The translations under genes were made by a program, and so were the position numbers. From DASQDN01 sp963844855 (GTDB taxonomy: Bacteria; Acidobacteriota; Terriglobia; Bryobacterales; Bryobacteraceae), in NCBI GenBank assembly GCA_963844855.1, contig CAWJQP010000050.1:1-64000 (forward strand): a stretch of 64,000 bases of DNA, given 5' to 3'. Below, one piece after another: positions 46,833 through 55,109 of this stretch. The notes under the pieces are model-generated. The model searched no databases and was not told where the DNA came from. It saw nothing but the letters and a program-made list of their open reading frames with translations. Within the stretch, counting starts at the first letter, position 1; every line of letters begins with the position of its first letter.

Positions 46833-47694
46833 ATGACATAACTATACAACCGTTTATGACATCGCACAAGCAGCACTGCGAGGACATCTACCGATACCTC
46901 AGCGTCCGTTCAAACGCGAAGTTATCTTTTGCGTTCGGGGAGTAGTCAGCCCGTTGCTCGCCAACTTGTACATGAACCGTCTGTTGAAGGGCTGGCGGAA
47001 CACCAAACGGGGAGAGCAATTCCAAGCCCGTGTGGTCTCCTACGCCGACGATTTCGTGATTCTGAGTCGCGGGAAAGCGGCACAGGCGCTGGATTGGACA
47101 CGTAGGGTGGTCACGCGATTGGGTCTCACCCTGAATGAGGCGAAGACCAGCATCAAACAAGCGCGCAAGGAGAGCTTTGACTTTCTGGGATATACGTTCG
47201 GTCCACACTGCTTCGAAAAGCATGGCCGCTGGTATCTGGGTGCGAGTCCGTCCAAGAAGAGCGTAGCGCGTATCAAGCAGAAAGTGGGAGACCTTCTGGT
47301 ACCCAACAACGTGGAGGCGTGGTCGGAGGTGCGAGATCGACTCAATCAGATTCTGAGGGGTTGGTGCGCGTACTTCAGCTACGGCACGACAGCCACAGCG
47401 TATCGGGCGGTTGACTACTACGTCTATGAAGCGTACGCCATTACCTCCGGAGATGCCATCAAGTGCGCTCGCGTGGCACTACTACTTGCTTTTCAAGGGA
47501 TGCGGTCTACGGTAGGTTGGGTGTTGTCCAACTGCGTCGTGTCCGGATGGAGTCTCGTTCGTGAGTCTGGCGGTGAAATCCAGTCGGAAAGCCGGATGCG
47601 GGAAATCCGCATGTCCGGTTTGATGAGCGGGGATGGGAAACGGGGCGGCGCTTTGCGTCAGCGCTCGCGCCCATCCTCGACTCTACCCGTACCA

Positions 47695-48189
47695 ACGATC
47701 CGGTTCCAGATCCTATACGTGTTTCTGGTCCTCGCACATGAGCGCCGTCGCGTCGTGCACTTGGCTGTGACCGCCCATCCGACGGCAGAGTGGACTGCAC
47801 AGCAGTTGCGCGAAGCCTTTCCCTGGGACACCGCGCCGCGCTATCTATTGCGGGATCGCGATCGGATCTTCGGCCAGGCCTTCGTGGAGCAAGTGAAAGC
47901 CATGGGAATCAAACAAGTGCTTTCGGCACCGCGGTCACCGTGGCAGCGCGCTTATGTCGAACGTGTGATCGGTACGATTCGCCGCGAATGTCTGGATCAT
48001 ATGATCGTTTTCAGCGAGCAAAGTCTCTACCAAGGTTTTCTGGAATATTATCATCAGAACCGCACGCACTTGGCGTTGGAGAAAGACAGTCCAAAGCCGC
48101 GGCCGGTCCAACCGTCGGAGTCGGGCCGGATCGTATCCGTTCCCGTGCTGGGCGGCTTGCATCATCGTTACGAACGGCGCGCAGCATAA
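47695..48189 (+). pseudogene. rve-type transposase, C-terminal fragment (3' exon of the intron)
   Basis: Begins at the intron end with TIRFQILYVFLVLAHERRRV and keeps the second Asp (YLLRDRDRIFG) and the Glu (SPWQRAYVERVIGTIRRECL), ending GGLHHRYERRAA. The first Asp segment and HTH are missing, and the sequence before the intron 5' end does not encode them. It belongs to the same family as 39480-40511 but is clearly divergent. Confidence 0.8.
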
Positions 48190-48273
48190 AGTCGGCAATT
48201 GAGATCATCCAACTCTCGGGACGAGTGTGCACTGACCGACGATTATGCACCTGGCCCCATCGCCGACTAGTAA

Positions 48274-48586
48274 ATGACAGCTCGTCCACTGACCCGCAGT
48301 CCACTCTTCCAAGCCGACGTACTCCGACGCGTAATCTCCGAAACCGGTAGATATCGTACCCGGATGCGGCGCTGCACGGTTTGCGAGAACCACAGTCGGT
48401 TTTCAAGAACTTCAACTTTACGGAATCTGTCTACCTGCAGTTCCGCGCGGAAGCGTTCAACGCCTTCAACCACACTCAGTTCAATAACCCGAACACTAAC
48501 ATCGAACTCCCCCCACGCAGGGTGGCCGCATCTTCTCTGCAAAGGATCCTCGTATCGGTCAAGTTGCCTTGAAGCTGTACTTCTGA
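48274..48586 (+). pseudogene. TonB-receptor C-terminal remnant
   Basis: REPQSVFKNFNFTESVYLQF followed by RAEAFNAFNHTQFNNPNTNI is the C-terminal barrel signature of acidobacterial carboxypeptidase-regulatory/TonB receptors. A frame change leads to GGRIFSAKDPRIGQVALKLY and the terminal Phe at 48583. The rest of the gene is absent; the mobile-element pile ends here. Confidence 0.75.
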
Positions 48587-48599
48587 CACTCAGACCAGA

Positions 48600-48627
48600 C
48601 AGAGAGGCCGCGCAAGCGGCCTCTCTG
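48600..48627 (+). terminator. Strong hairpin, probable terminator
   Basis: AGAGAGGCCGC, loop GCAA, GCGGCCTCTCT: an 11-bp perfect GC-rich stem just after the receptor remnant. No U-tract follows on the plus strand. Confidence 0.55.
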
Positions 48628-48661
48628 CCGTCTCCAGAAATTGACCCGGTAAGATAGTCGC

Positions 48662-49552
48662 GTGAAGGCAGCCGTACCTGCTCCTATCATCACCGCAATG
48701 CTCACCACCGCGGACACACCCTTCGTCGCTACTCCCCTAACCGAACCCCAGAGCTTCACCGCCGAAGCCGAAGGCCCTGCCTGTGACCGCGCCGGGAACA
48801 TCTACGCCGTCAGCTTCGCGCGTAAGCCAACCATCGGCCGGATCAGTCCCGACGGCAAAGGCGAAATTTTTCTTGAGATGCCCGCGAACTCTCTGGCCAA
48901 CGGCATCCGGTTCGACCGCAAGAGCTTGATGTACGTCGCCGACTACACCGGCCATAACATCCTGCGCATCGACCCCAAAACTCGCAAGCTCGAAGTCTTC
49001 GCAAACGAGCCTCGGATGAACCAGCCCAACGACCTTGCCATCTCCTCCCGGGGCGTACTATGGGCATCCGATCCGGATTGGAAGATGTCGACAGGTCAGC
49101 TTTGGCGAATCGACACCGACCGCCGCGTAACGCTGCTGGAATCCGGGATGGGCACGACGAACGGAATTGAAGTCAGCCCCGATGACCGCACCCTCTATGT
49201 CAACGAAAGCGTGCAGCGCAAAGTATGGGCTTACGACATCCAGTCCGACGGCTCGCTTTCGCGCAAGCGGCTGCTCATCGAATTCCCCGATCATGGCCTC
49301 GACGGAATGCGGTGCGATGTTGACGGAAACTTGTACATTACAAGGCACGGAAAAGGAACTGTAGCGATCGTCTCGCCGGCAGGTAAGATACTGCGTGAAG
49401 TGGATGCGCTCGGCCTGAAACCCACCAACGTTTGCTTTGGAGGCCCGGACGGCCGCACATGCTACGTGACTGAGGCTGATAAAGGCCGCATCGTTCAGTT
49501 CCGGACCGAAAAGCCAGGTCTCGAGTGGCAGCGATGGCGCCAAAGGCCCTAA
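48662..49552 (+). CDS. SMP-30/gluconolactonase-like protein
   Basis: 296 residues from GTG 48662; frame intact. The six-bladed propeller of SMP-30 type shows the expected metal ligands: Glu in TAEAEGPACDRAGNIYAVSF, Asn in RMNQPNDLAISSRGVLWASD, Asn in MGTTNGIEVSPDDRTLYVNE and Asp in HGLDGMRCDVDGNLYITRHG. Probably hydrolyses a sugar lactone. It converges with the enolase-superfamily fragment. Confidence 0.85.
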   Translation: MKAAVPAPIITAMLTTADTPFVATPLTEPQSFTAEAEGPACDRAGNIYAVSFARKPTIGRISPDGKGEIFLEMPANSLANGIRFDRKSLMYVADYTGHNILRIDPKTRKLEVFANEPRMNQPNDLAISSRGVLWASDPDWKMSTGQLWRIDTDRRVTLLESGMGTTNGIEVSPDDRTLYVNESVQRKVWAYDIQSDGSLSRKRLLIEFPDHGLDGMRCDVDGNLYITRHGKGTVAIVSPAGKILREVDALGLKPTNVCFGGPDGRTCYVTEADKGRIVQFRTEKPGLEWQRWRQRP

Positions 49553-49743
49553 GCGCGATATCGGTTCAGCATCTTTTCGTCGAGTGCTACGCCAAGGCCC
49601 GGACCCTCCGGCACCTGGACCGAACCATCTTTAAAATCGATCGGGTTCGCTAGCAAATCATGCTCATACCCGAGCGGTCCCAGAATGTCGCACGGGAACT
49701 CCTCCGCCCCGATGCCAGTGGTGGCCGTCGCCAGGTGCGTCAT
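49549..49743 (-). pseudogene. Enolase-superfamily (mandelate racemase type) C-terminal fragment
   Basis: Sixty residues ending the barrel and C-terminal lobe: EEFPCDILGPLGYEHDLLAN, then VPEGPGLGVALDEKMLNRYR. Catalytic Lys, Asp and His residues are not present. It begins abruptly at about 49745 where the kinase PD40 region is cut, so a deletion joined the two. Confidence 0.65.
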
Positions 49744-49744
49744 C

Positions 49745-51150
49745 GCAGATTGGCTTCGCGGGCGCTCCGGGCGGTGAGGAAAGCCACAGACGGCGCAATT
49801 TTCTCCCCTCCAGATCTTCAGCAGTCAGAATGCCCAGGCTCTCGCCGTTGGGCGACACGGACACTTCGGCGGCACAAGGACTGTTTACTGCCACGGATTG
49901 GCCTCCGGCCAGAACCACCGAAAATAGCCTGCCGGCATTGAGCTCGCCTGACCAATCCAAGTAGAAGAGCCGGGTTCCGTCGGGGGACCAGCTAAGGCTG
50001 CCGATCAGGCCGCGGCCAGCACGGTGAACCACAAATGGAACGCCACCCCCGGCTTCTGAACTACGATTTCATGAGTTTGATTGTCGCCCTCGCCCCACCG
50101 CGTTACGTATGCCAGGCTGGTCCCGTCCGGTGACCAGGCCATACTGCTCTTGAACGTGTCGTCCAGTGCGAGCGGATTGAAGCAGTATTGCGAGAGATCG
50201 GGCCGCCACGGCGCGCTCGACACTCCGATCCAAAAGACGAGAGCGGCCATGGTGATAACAACCGCCACCCGGACCGCAATGCCCGGGAGCGGAGCACGGC
50301 TCACGGCCGTGGATGCGGAAACAGCTACTTCCGAGGTCCTGCTTTGGTATGCGCGCAGGTCCAGGTAAAGGTCCCGTGTCGCCCCGAACCTGTCGGAGGC
50401 ATCCTTCGCTATAAGCCGCTCGATCGTCCAGCGCAGAGGAGCGGGCACGGACCCTGCTAACGGCTCGGGATCTTCCCGAATGATCGCGGTCATGGTCTCG
50501 GCAGCACTATCCCGCTGGAAGGCTCGCTTGCCCGTCGCAAGTTCATAAAGGATCAGCCCAAACGAAAACTGATCGCTACGCGCATCCAGTTCCAGCCCGC
50601 GAGCCTGCTCCGGACTCATGTAGGAAACGGTGCCGACGATCGTGCCCGGATCGGTGACAGCGATGGTGCGCGTGGTATCGCCTACTGCAGCCGCGACGGC
50701 ATGCTTTGCCAGACCGAAGTCGAGAATCTTCACTCGTCCCGATTTGGCGATTAGGATATTGTCCGGTTTCAGGTCACGATGAACAAACCCAGCTGTATGC
50801 GCCGCCGCGAGACCATCGGCTATCTGTACCGCGACATCCAGCAGCTTGCGCGTGGTGTCCGCCGAACGCACAGGCTCTCCATCGACGAACTCCATGACGA
50901 TGTAGTTCTCGCCCACGTCGTAGATCTGCGCGACATTGGGATGATTCAATGCTGCAATCGCCCGCGCCTCACGTTCGAAGCGGTCTGTGAACTGGGCTTG
51001 CGAGAACTTGATCGCAACGCTGCGATCCAGCCGTGTATCCCGGGCCTTCCACACCTCGCCCATACCGCCTTCGCCAATCCGCGACAGGATCTCGTATGGC
51101 CCAAGCCGGACATCCGCTCTTATCGGTTCAGCAGCCATAGCCTCGCCCAT
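49745..51150 (-). CDS. Ser/Thr protein kinase with PD40 propeller, C-terminus missing
   Basis: PknB-type kinase, complete: LGPYEILSRIGEGGMGEVWK, Lys in SVAIKFSQA, HRDLKPDNILIAKSG, DFGLAKHA, VGTVSYMSPEQARG. A membrane helix (RVAVVITMAALVFWIGVSSA) precedes PD40/TolB-like blades (SSMAWSPDGTSLAYVTRWGE). A frame break near 50030 leads to LIGSLSWSPDGTRLFYLDWS and VSVSPNGESLGILTA, and homology stops at 49745. Usual length is about 850 residues; about 470 are present, so signalling output of the extracytoplasmic propeller is probably lost. Confidence 0.85.
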
Positions 51151-51820
51151 AAGCTGCGCGGCGGCTGAAAACCGTCAAGGATCCAGATATCACCTTCGCT
51201 CGATGCTACCGTTCCCGCGAGGAACTTGCCATCGGGGGACACAGTCAACCGTCGCCCGCACCTGCACTCGATGTGAGTCGCAAGGTGGCTGGAAGCGTCA
51301 CCACGGCCTTCATTGCTCCCGATCTCCAGTCGACTTTGCGCGCCTTGGACACTATTCTGCTGCCCAAATCCAAAGAGATAAATAGAGGACCCGTCCGGTG
51401 ACCATGTGCCGGGCCGTCTCAGCCCGGCCGGCAGATTGATCGTACGCTTGCCATCGGACGAGATAAGCATCGGAGGCCGCAGCGGAGGATTAACCACACA
51501 AAGAATCCAGTCGTCCACAGGCGACCAGTCGGGACGGCACGCGTACGCTCCGAGGTCAACAGGCGGTTGTTGACTTCCAAAGCGAGCTTTGTAAATCCTG
51601 CGAGTCCCATCCGGCTTAGTTGCCAGATATGCGATCCACCTGCCGTCTGGAGACCAGGAAGGATCCACGGCGCCTTCGCTGATTTGCACTGGAGTTCCAC
51701 CCGTAACAGGTGTAGCCCACAAACTCGCTCCGCTCAACCGCCGCATGCAGAAAGCTACGCGTGTTTCATCCGGGGATAGCACCGGGTCTAGCTGGAGACT
51801 GACCGTCTCCGAAGATGCTA
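51120..51820 (-). pseudogene. PD40 propeller C-terminal fragment of a second kinase
   Basis: Blades LQLDPVLSPDETRVAFCMRR, VDPSWSPDGRWIAYLATKPD and RPGTWSPDGSSIYLFGFGQQ lead to the typical end EGDIWILDGFQPPRSLWARL. No kinase domain precedes it; the MFS permease stop abuts its 5' edge. Its end overlaps the start of the next kinase by 31 bp, as in tandem kinase arrays. Confidence 0.7.
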
Positions 51821-53065
51821 CGCAACTGCCTGACGCTGTTTGCGAGCAAGATCCATCGGCAAAATCCATCGGTACCCAATCAGAGCGATTACGGACGCGA
51901 CCAGCACTACGCCTGCAAGTCCGATGAAGATCTGGGTAAGGCCAAAATGACCCATTAAAAGTCCGGAGATGAAGACGCCGCTTCCGCCGATGAATGTATT
52001 CATCGCATTCATCAAACCCATGGCCGTTCCCCTGCGGTTCGGTGGTAAGAGCTCGCACAATAAGGGCAACTCGTTCGCCGATCCCACCGCGCGGAGGAAC
52101 CCGTGCGCCAAAATGGCGAACCCTAAGATCCCCACTGCCGGTCGCAGTAGAAACATCAGCAGGAGTGGCGCTGCGAGCGCGTAGAACACGCCGAGGATCA
52201 GGAGACGCCTGCGTGCATCGCCGCGCGCGATCTTGTCTGATAGATAGCCTCCCGTCAGGACTCCTGCTGTGGCTCCGGCCGTCAACGCGAATGTGCCGGA
52301 AAAGCCAGCAGCGGCAAGCGTTAGTTGATATGCTTCGCGAAAATAGAGAGGCAGCCAGTTGATGAAGATCCAGGTGCTCAAGGCGATCAGCCCTGCTTCA
52401 GCGAGGATGACTCCATAGGAAGGTGTGTTGGCCAACGCTAAGAGCGTTACCCGAATCGGTTCGTTCGAAGTAGCGCCTCGAACCGGCGCGACCGGATCGC
52501 GTAGCCACATTGCCGCGAACCCTGCGAGAGCCACGCCGAGGACGCCAAGGATCACAAACGAGGGTCTCCAACCGACACGATCGGCCAGGTAGCCGGCAGC
52601 CGTACCCCCGGCGATCATGCCCGCCGTAAGGCCCCCTGTATGAATACCGAGAGCAGTCGCTCGTGTATCCGGGCCATGATAGTCCGCTAATAACCCGAGC
52701 GCGGCAGGAAGATAAACACACTCGGAAACTCCAAGCAGAAGCCTCAGACCGAACAGTTGGCTGGAATCTGTTACCAGACCAGTGGCCATGGTAACCATGC
52801 TCCAAGCCGCGAGGCTAATTGAGATCAGCCGGCTCCGCGACACGCGGTCTGCGATCACACCGGCAACGGGTGACGTGAAAGCGTAGCTCCAAAGAAATAG
52901 TGATCCTATCGCCGCAAGCCCGACGTCGGTAATACCGAGGTCGCGCCGCAAGAGCGGGAATACAGAAGTTATTGCCGTTCGATCAGCATAGTTGAGCGCC
53001 CCGGCAAAAAATAGCAGCGCCAGGACCTTCCATTTCCGCGGATCGCCCTGCGATTCTTGATTCAC
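51818..53065 (-). CDS. MFS permease (sugar-acid/anion:cation symporter type)
   Basis: 415 residues, 12 predicted helices. LNYADRTAITSVFPLLRRDL and SYAFTSPVAGVIADRVSRSR are the signature loops of the D-galactonate/glucarate transporter group; LLGVSECVYLPAALGLLADY and GWRPSFVILGVLGVALAGFA follow. Its start overlaps the aldolase stop by 4 bp, so uptake and cleavage of a hydroxy-acid-type substrate are probably linked. Frame intact. Confidence 0.85.
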   Translation of the reverse strand: MNQESQGDPRKWKVLALLFFAGALNYADRTAITSVFPLLRRDLGITDVGLAAIGSLFLWSYAFTSPVAGVIADRVSRSRLISISLAAWSMVTMATGLVTDSSQLFGLRLLLGVSECVYLPAALGLLADYHGPDTRATALGIHTGGLTAGMIAGGTAAGYLADRVGWRPSFVILGVLGVALAGFAAMWLRDPVAPVRGATSNEPIRVTLLALANTPSYGVILAEAGLIALSTWIFINWLPLYFREAYQLTLAAAGFSGTFALTAGATAGVLTGGYLSDKIARGDARRRLLILGVFYALAAPLLLMFLLRPAVGILGFAILAHGFLRAVGSANELPLLCELLPPNRRGTAMGLMNAMNTFIGGSGVFISGLLMGHFGLTQIFIGLAGVVLVASVIALIGYRWILPMDLARKQRQAVA

Positions 53066-53844
53066 CTGGCGATTGCGACTTTGCTAAAAGCCTTGAAGGA
53101 AGAGGTCAGGCCCTGCACAAGCGCGCCATGGTCGCCGCCGGCGGTAAACATCCGGCCTCCGCGGTCGACCACGCGTTGTGCGGTTTCGGGTGACCCGCTC
53201 GTGGTACCCCACCACTTGCCGTTCTTCGCGGCAGCCGCGGAGATGCGATCCACGGCGCTTTCGATCACCGGATGATTGAACTCCAATGGCACTCCGTAGC
53301 TGAGCGTGAGGTCGCCCGGGCCGATAAACAGAATATCGAAGCCCGGAACGGCGGCAATTTCCTCGATGCACTCCACCGCCTCACGATCCTCAATCTGCAG
53401 TACCAGGAAGACTTCTTCATTTGCATGCTTGATATGTTCGCGCGTATCCGCAAATCCCCAATCCGCGTCTGCTCCGGCGCCATCCAGACCCCGGCGGCCC
53501 AGGGGAGGGAAACGAACCCACTCCACCCATTGCTGCGCCTCCGCGGCGCTTCGGCAATGCGGGACCATAATCCCGTTCGCTCCGAACTCCAGCGCTCGCA
53601 TCGGCGCATCGTAGCCGGTCTTGAGAATGCGAACCATCAGATCCGCTCCGGTATGGCGGCACGCAAGCGCAATCGGACCGATGGCGTCATACCCAAAAGC
53701 GCGATGTTCCATATCGAACCATACGCAGTCGTACCCGATCCGGCCTATCACTTCCGTCAGCCACGGATCTGTAACGCGACTCAGTCCGGCAACGTTTACA
53801 AAACCGCCAGACCGCAACTTCTGCAAAACTCGACTTTTTGTCAT
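53062..53844 (-). CDS. HpcH/HpaI-family aldolase
   Basis: 260 residues, class II pyruvate aldolase fold. YDCVWFDMEHRAFGYDAIGP carries the Glu-His metal/base region, MVPHCRSAAEAQQWVEWVRF the phosphate-like loop, GRRGLDGAGADADWGF the Arg loop and LQIEDREAVECIEEIAAVPG then DILFIGPGDLTLSYGVP the metal-binding Glu/Asp. It probably splits a 2-keto-3-deoxy sugar acid to pyruvate plus aldehyde. First gene of the pair with the permease. Confidence 0.87.
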   Translation of the reverse strand: MTKSRVLQKLRSGGFVNVAGLSRVTDPWLTEVIGRIGYDCVWFDMEHRAFGYDAIGPIALACRHTGADLMVRILKTGYDAPMRALEFGANGIMVPHCRSAAEAQQWVEWVRFPPLGRRGLDGAGADADWGFADTREHIKHANEEVFLVLQIEDREAVECIEEIAAVPGFDILFIGPGDLTLSYGVPLEFNHPVIESAVDRISAAAAKNGKWWGTTSGSPETAQRVVDRGGRMFTAGGDHGALVQGLTSSFKAFSKVAIAR

Positions 53845-53976
53845 AACGAGAACACACGAGGCATCCTAGTAATCATAAAGCCCACAGATTGATGGACACG
53901 GCCCGACGAGATTCAAACGCGTCGCATGATCCAGACCGTTGGATTCGGCGCCCGGTACCGCGTACAACGGAATAGG

Positions 53977-55101
53977 ATGAGTCTCCTGATGAGAATCGTT
54001 GAGCAAGGCGTACTCCACGGCGGTAAGCCTGGCACAAAGGCTGCGATTGCAACCTTTCCGAGCATTAGCGTTCTCGCGGATGGGTCGATCCTAGCGGTCA
54101 GCCGTGTCGGGCCGTCGAAGGATTCCGCTGGTTCGTTGACGCTGATCCGACGTTCTCTGGATGCGGGACGGTCGTGGAGTGAGCCATGGCAGCCGTTTGA
54201 TGACGTGGTTGGAGGCATTAAGGGCTCACTACAAGTTGTCTATCTCACTTCATTCCCTGATGGCAGACTGATAGCGGCCGCGTGTTGGATAGATCGGGAG
54301 GCCTTCCCCGATAAGCCGCTTTTCAACTCCGATTCAGAAGGATGTTTGCCGATGGACATCCTGGTTGCGGAATCGGAGGATCAGGGCAATTGCTGGACAC
54401 GCTGGCGCAAGATTTCACTTCCGGCTGATATCGGGCCGGCCAGTCTGACGAATCCGATCCTTCCACTGCCAAGCGGCCGATTGGCGATAAGCATCGAGAC
54501 GAACAAGTCGTATCACGACACATCTGCGTGGAAGCAGCGCGTTGTCTACATCTACTCGGATGATCAAGGTCGCTCCTGGTCGGAGCCGCGAACCATCTGC
54601 GAGGATCCCGCCGGTACCCTCTTTTCATGGGATCAGCGCGCGGCGTTGTCTCCGGACGGGGCCCTGGTGACGTTCTCCTGGGTTTATCACAAGGTGCAGA
54701 ATCGATATCTCAATATCCACCGGCGAATCAGCCGCGACGAAGGCCGCACTTGGACGAGCCCGGAAGATCTTGGATTCGCCGATCAGCCGTCCCATCCCGC
54801 TGTCTTGGCGGACGGTTCGGCGGTACTCGCTTGGGTAGACCGATACCAAACACAATCGATCCGGGCGCGCTCGGCCACACAACTTACAGGAGTATTTGAC
54901 GCTGGAACGGAAGTCGTCATCTATGAGGCCGGCCAGGACACCCAACGCACAAGCAAGACCGGCGAGATGCTCTCCGATATGACTCGCTGGAGTTTCGGCC
55001 TCCCGTTTGCGGAGGCGCTGCCCGATGGCGACGTGTTGATCGTCTACTATGCAGGCAGCGCGGAAGCCATGGATACCCGTTGGGCGCGCTTGCGTGTTTG
55101 A
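53977..55101 (+). CDS. Sialidase-like BNR/Asp-box protein
   Basis: About 374 residues from ATG 53977 (an in-frame ATG at 53926 is an alternative). Asp boxes are visible: SLDAGRSWSEP, SDDQGRSWSEP, SRDEGRTWTSP. The six-bladed sialidase fold is likely. The N-terminus has no signal peptide, so it may be cytoplasmic or the start is upstream. Divergent from the aldolase-permease pair. Whether it acts on sialic acid is not shown. Confidence 0.75.
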   Translation: MSLLMRIVEQGVLHGGKPGTKAAIATFPSISVLADGSILAVSRVGPSKDSAGSLTLIRRSLDAGRSWSEPWQPFDDVVGGIKGSLQVVYLTSFPDGRLIAAACWIDREAFPDKPLFNSDSEGCLPMDILVAESEDQGNCWTRWRKISLPADIGPASLTNPILPLPSGRLAISIETNKSYHDTSAWKQRVVYIYSDDQGRSWSEPRTICEDPAGTLFSWDQRAALSPDGALVTFSWVYHKVQNRYLNIHRRISRDEGRTWTSPEDLGFADQPSHPAVLADGSAVLAWVDRYQTQSIRARSATQLTGVFDAGTEVVIYEAGQDTQRTSKTGEMLSDMTRWSFGLPFAEALPDGDVLIVYYAGSAEAMDTRWARLRV

Positions 55102-55109
55102 GCGCCGCT

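Larger units (their letters stand above)
44701..46943 (-). mobile_element. Serine-recombinase element 2 with terminal inverted repeats, inside the intron
   Basis: About 2.24 kb inserted in the TPQGGV-SPLL box of the reverse transcriptase. The left end reads ACTCCCCATACGCAAAAGAT from 44701 and the right end, read on the other strand, ACTCCCCGAACGCAAAAGAT, followed by AAC in both and then diverging. This gives inverted repeats with two mismatches in 23 bp. Cargo, all minus strand: HTH-RHH protein, a small ORF, and a large serine recombinase. Confidence 0.8.
41094..47564 (+). pseudogene. ltrA: Group II intron reverse transcriptase/maturase, split in three
   Basis: Part 1 (41094-41425): MTKAPISLQDLRRRLYVKAK through NDGAPGIDGVTFAAVEAGGV to RQLSIPTV. 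Part 2 (about 44345-44700): IRDRVVQTAAKLVIEPIFEA, YGYRPKRSANDAIRRVEGY, DADLSKYFDTIPH and CGTPQGGV. Part 3 (about 46940-47564): SPLLANLYMNRLLKGW, the catalytic VVSYADDFVILSRGK, FLGYTFGPHC and the maturase end VYGRLGVVQLRRVR. The last ~40 codons also need frame correction near 47440. The gene order and colinearity show one ancestral ORF broken by two insertions. Confidence 0.9.
40582..47694 (+). mobile_element. Group II intron, interrupted by two recombinase elements
   Basis: The 5' end is GTGCG at 40582, followed by ~510 bases of noncoding, pairing-rich sequence typical of domain I-III. The reverse transcriptase ORF then starts at 41094. Domain V is at about 47590-47621 (AGCCGGATGCGGGAAATCCG, then CATGTCCGGTT), a hairpin with GAAA loop, and domain VI ends near 47694. 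Removing the two inserts (about 41424-44344 and 44701-46940) leaves about 1.96 kb, a normal size for an ORF-bearing bacterial intron. The 3' exon is a transposase C-terminus; the matching 5' exon is not upstream. Confidence 0.85.

Noticed and set aside
46954..48189. 411-codon ORF read as one protein
   Set aside because: It joins the reverse transcriptase end, intron domains V-VI and the transposase exon by chance in one frame; the intron boundary separates two genes.
48192..48269. Inverted repeat AGTCGGC / GCCGACT as insertion-sequence ends
   Set aside because: Only 7 bp, 64 bp apart, and not matched at the other side of the transposase fragment.
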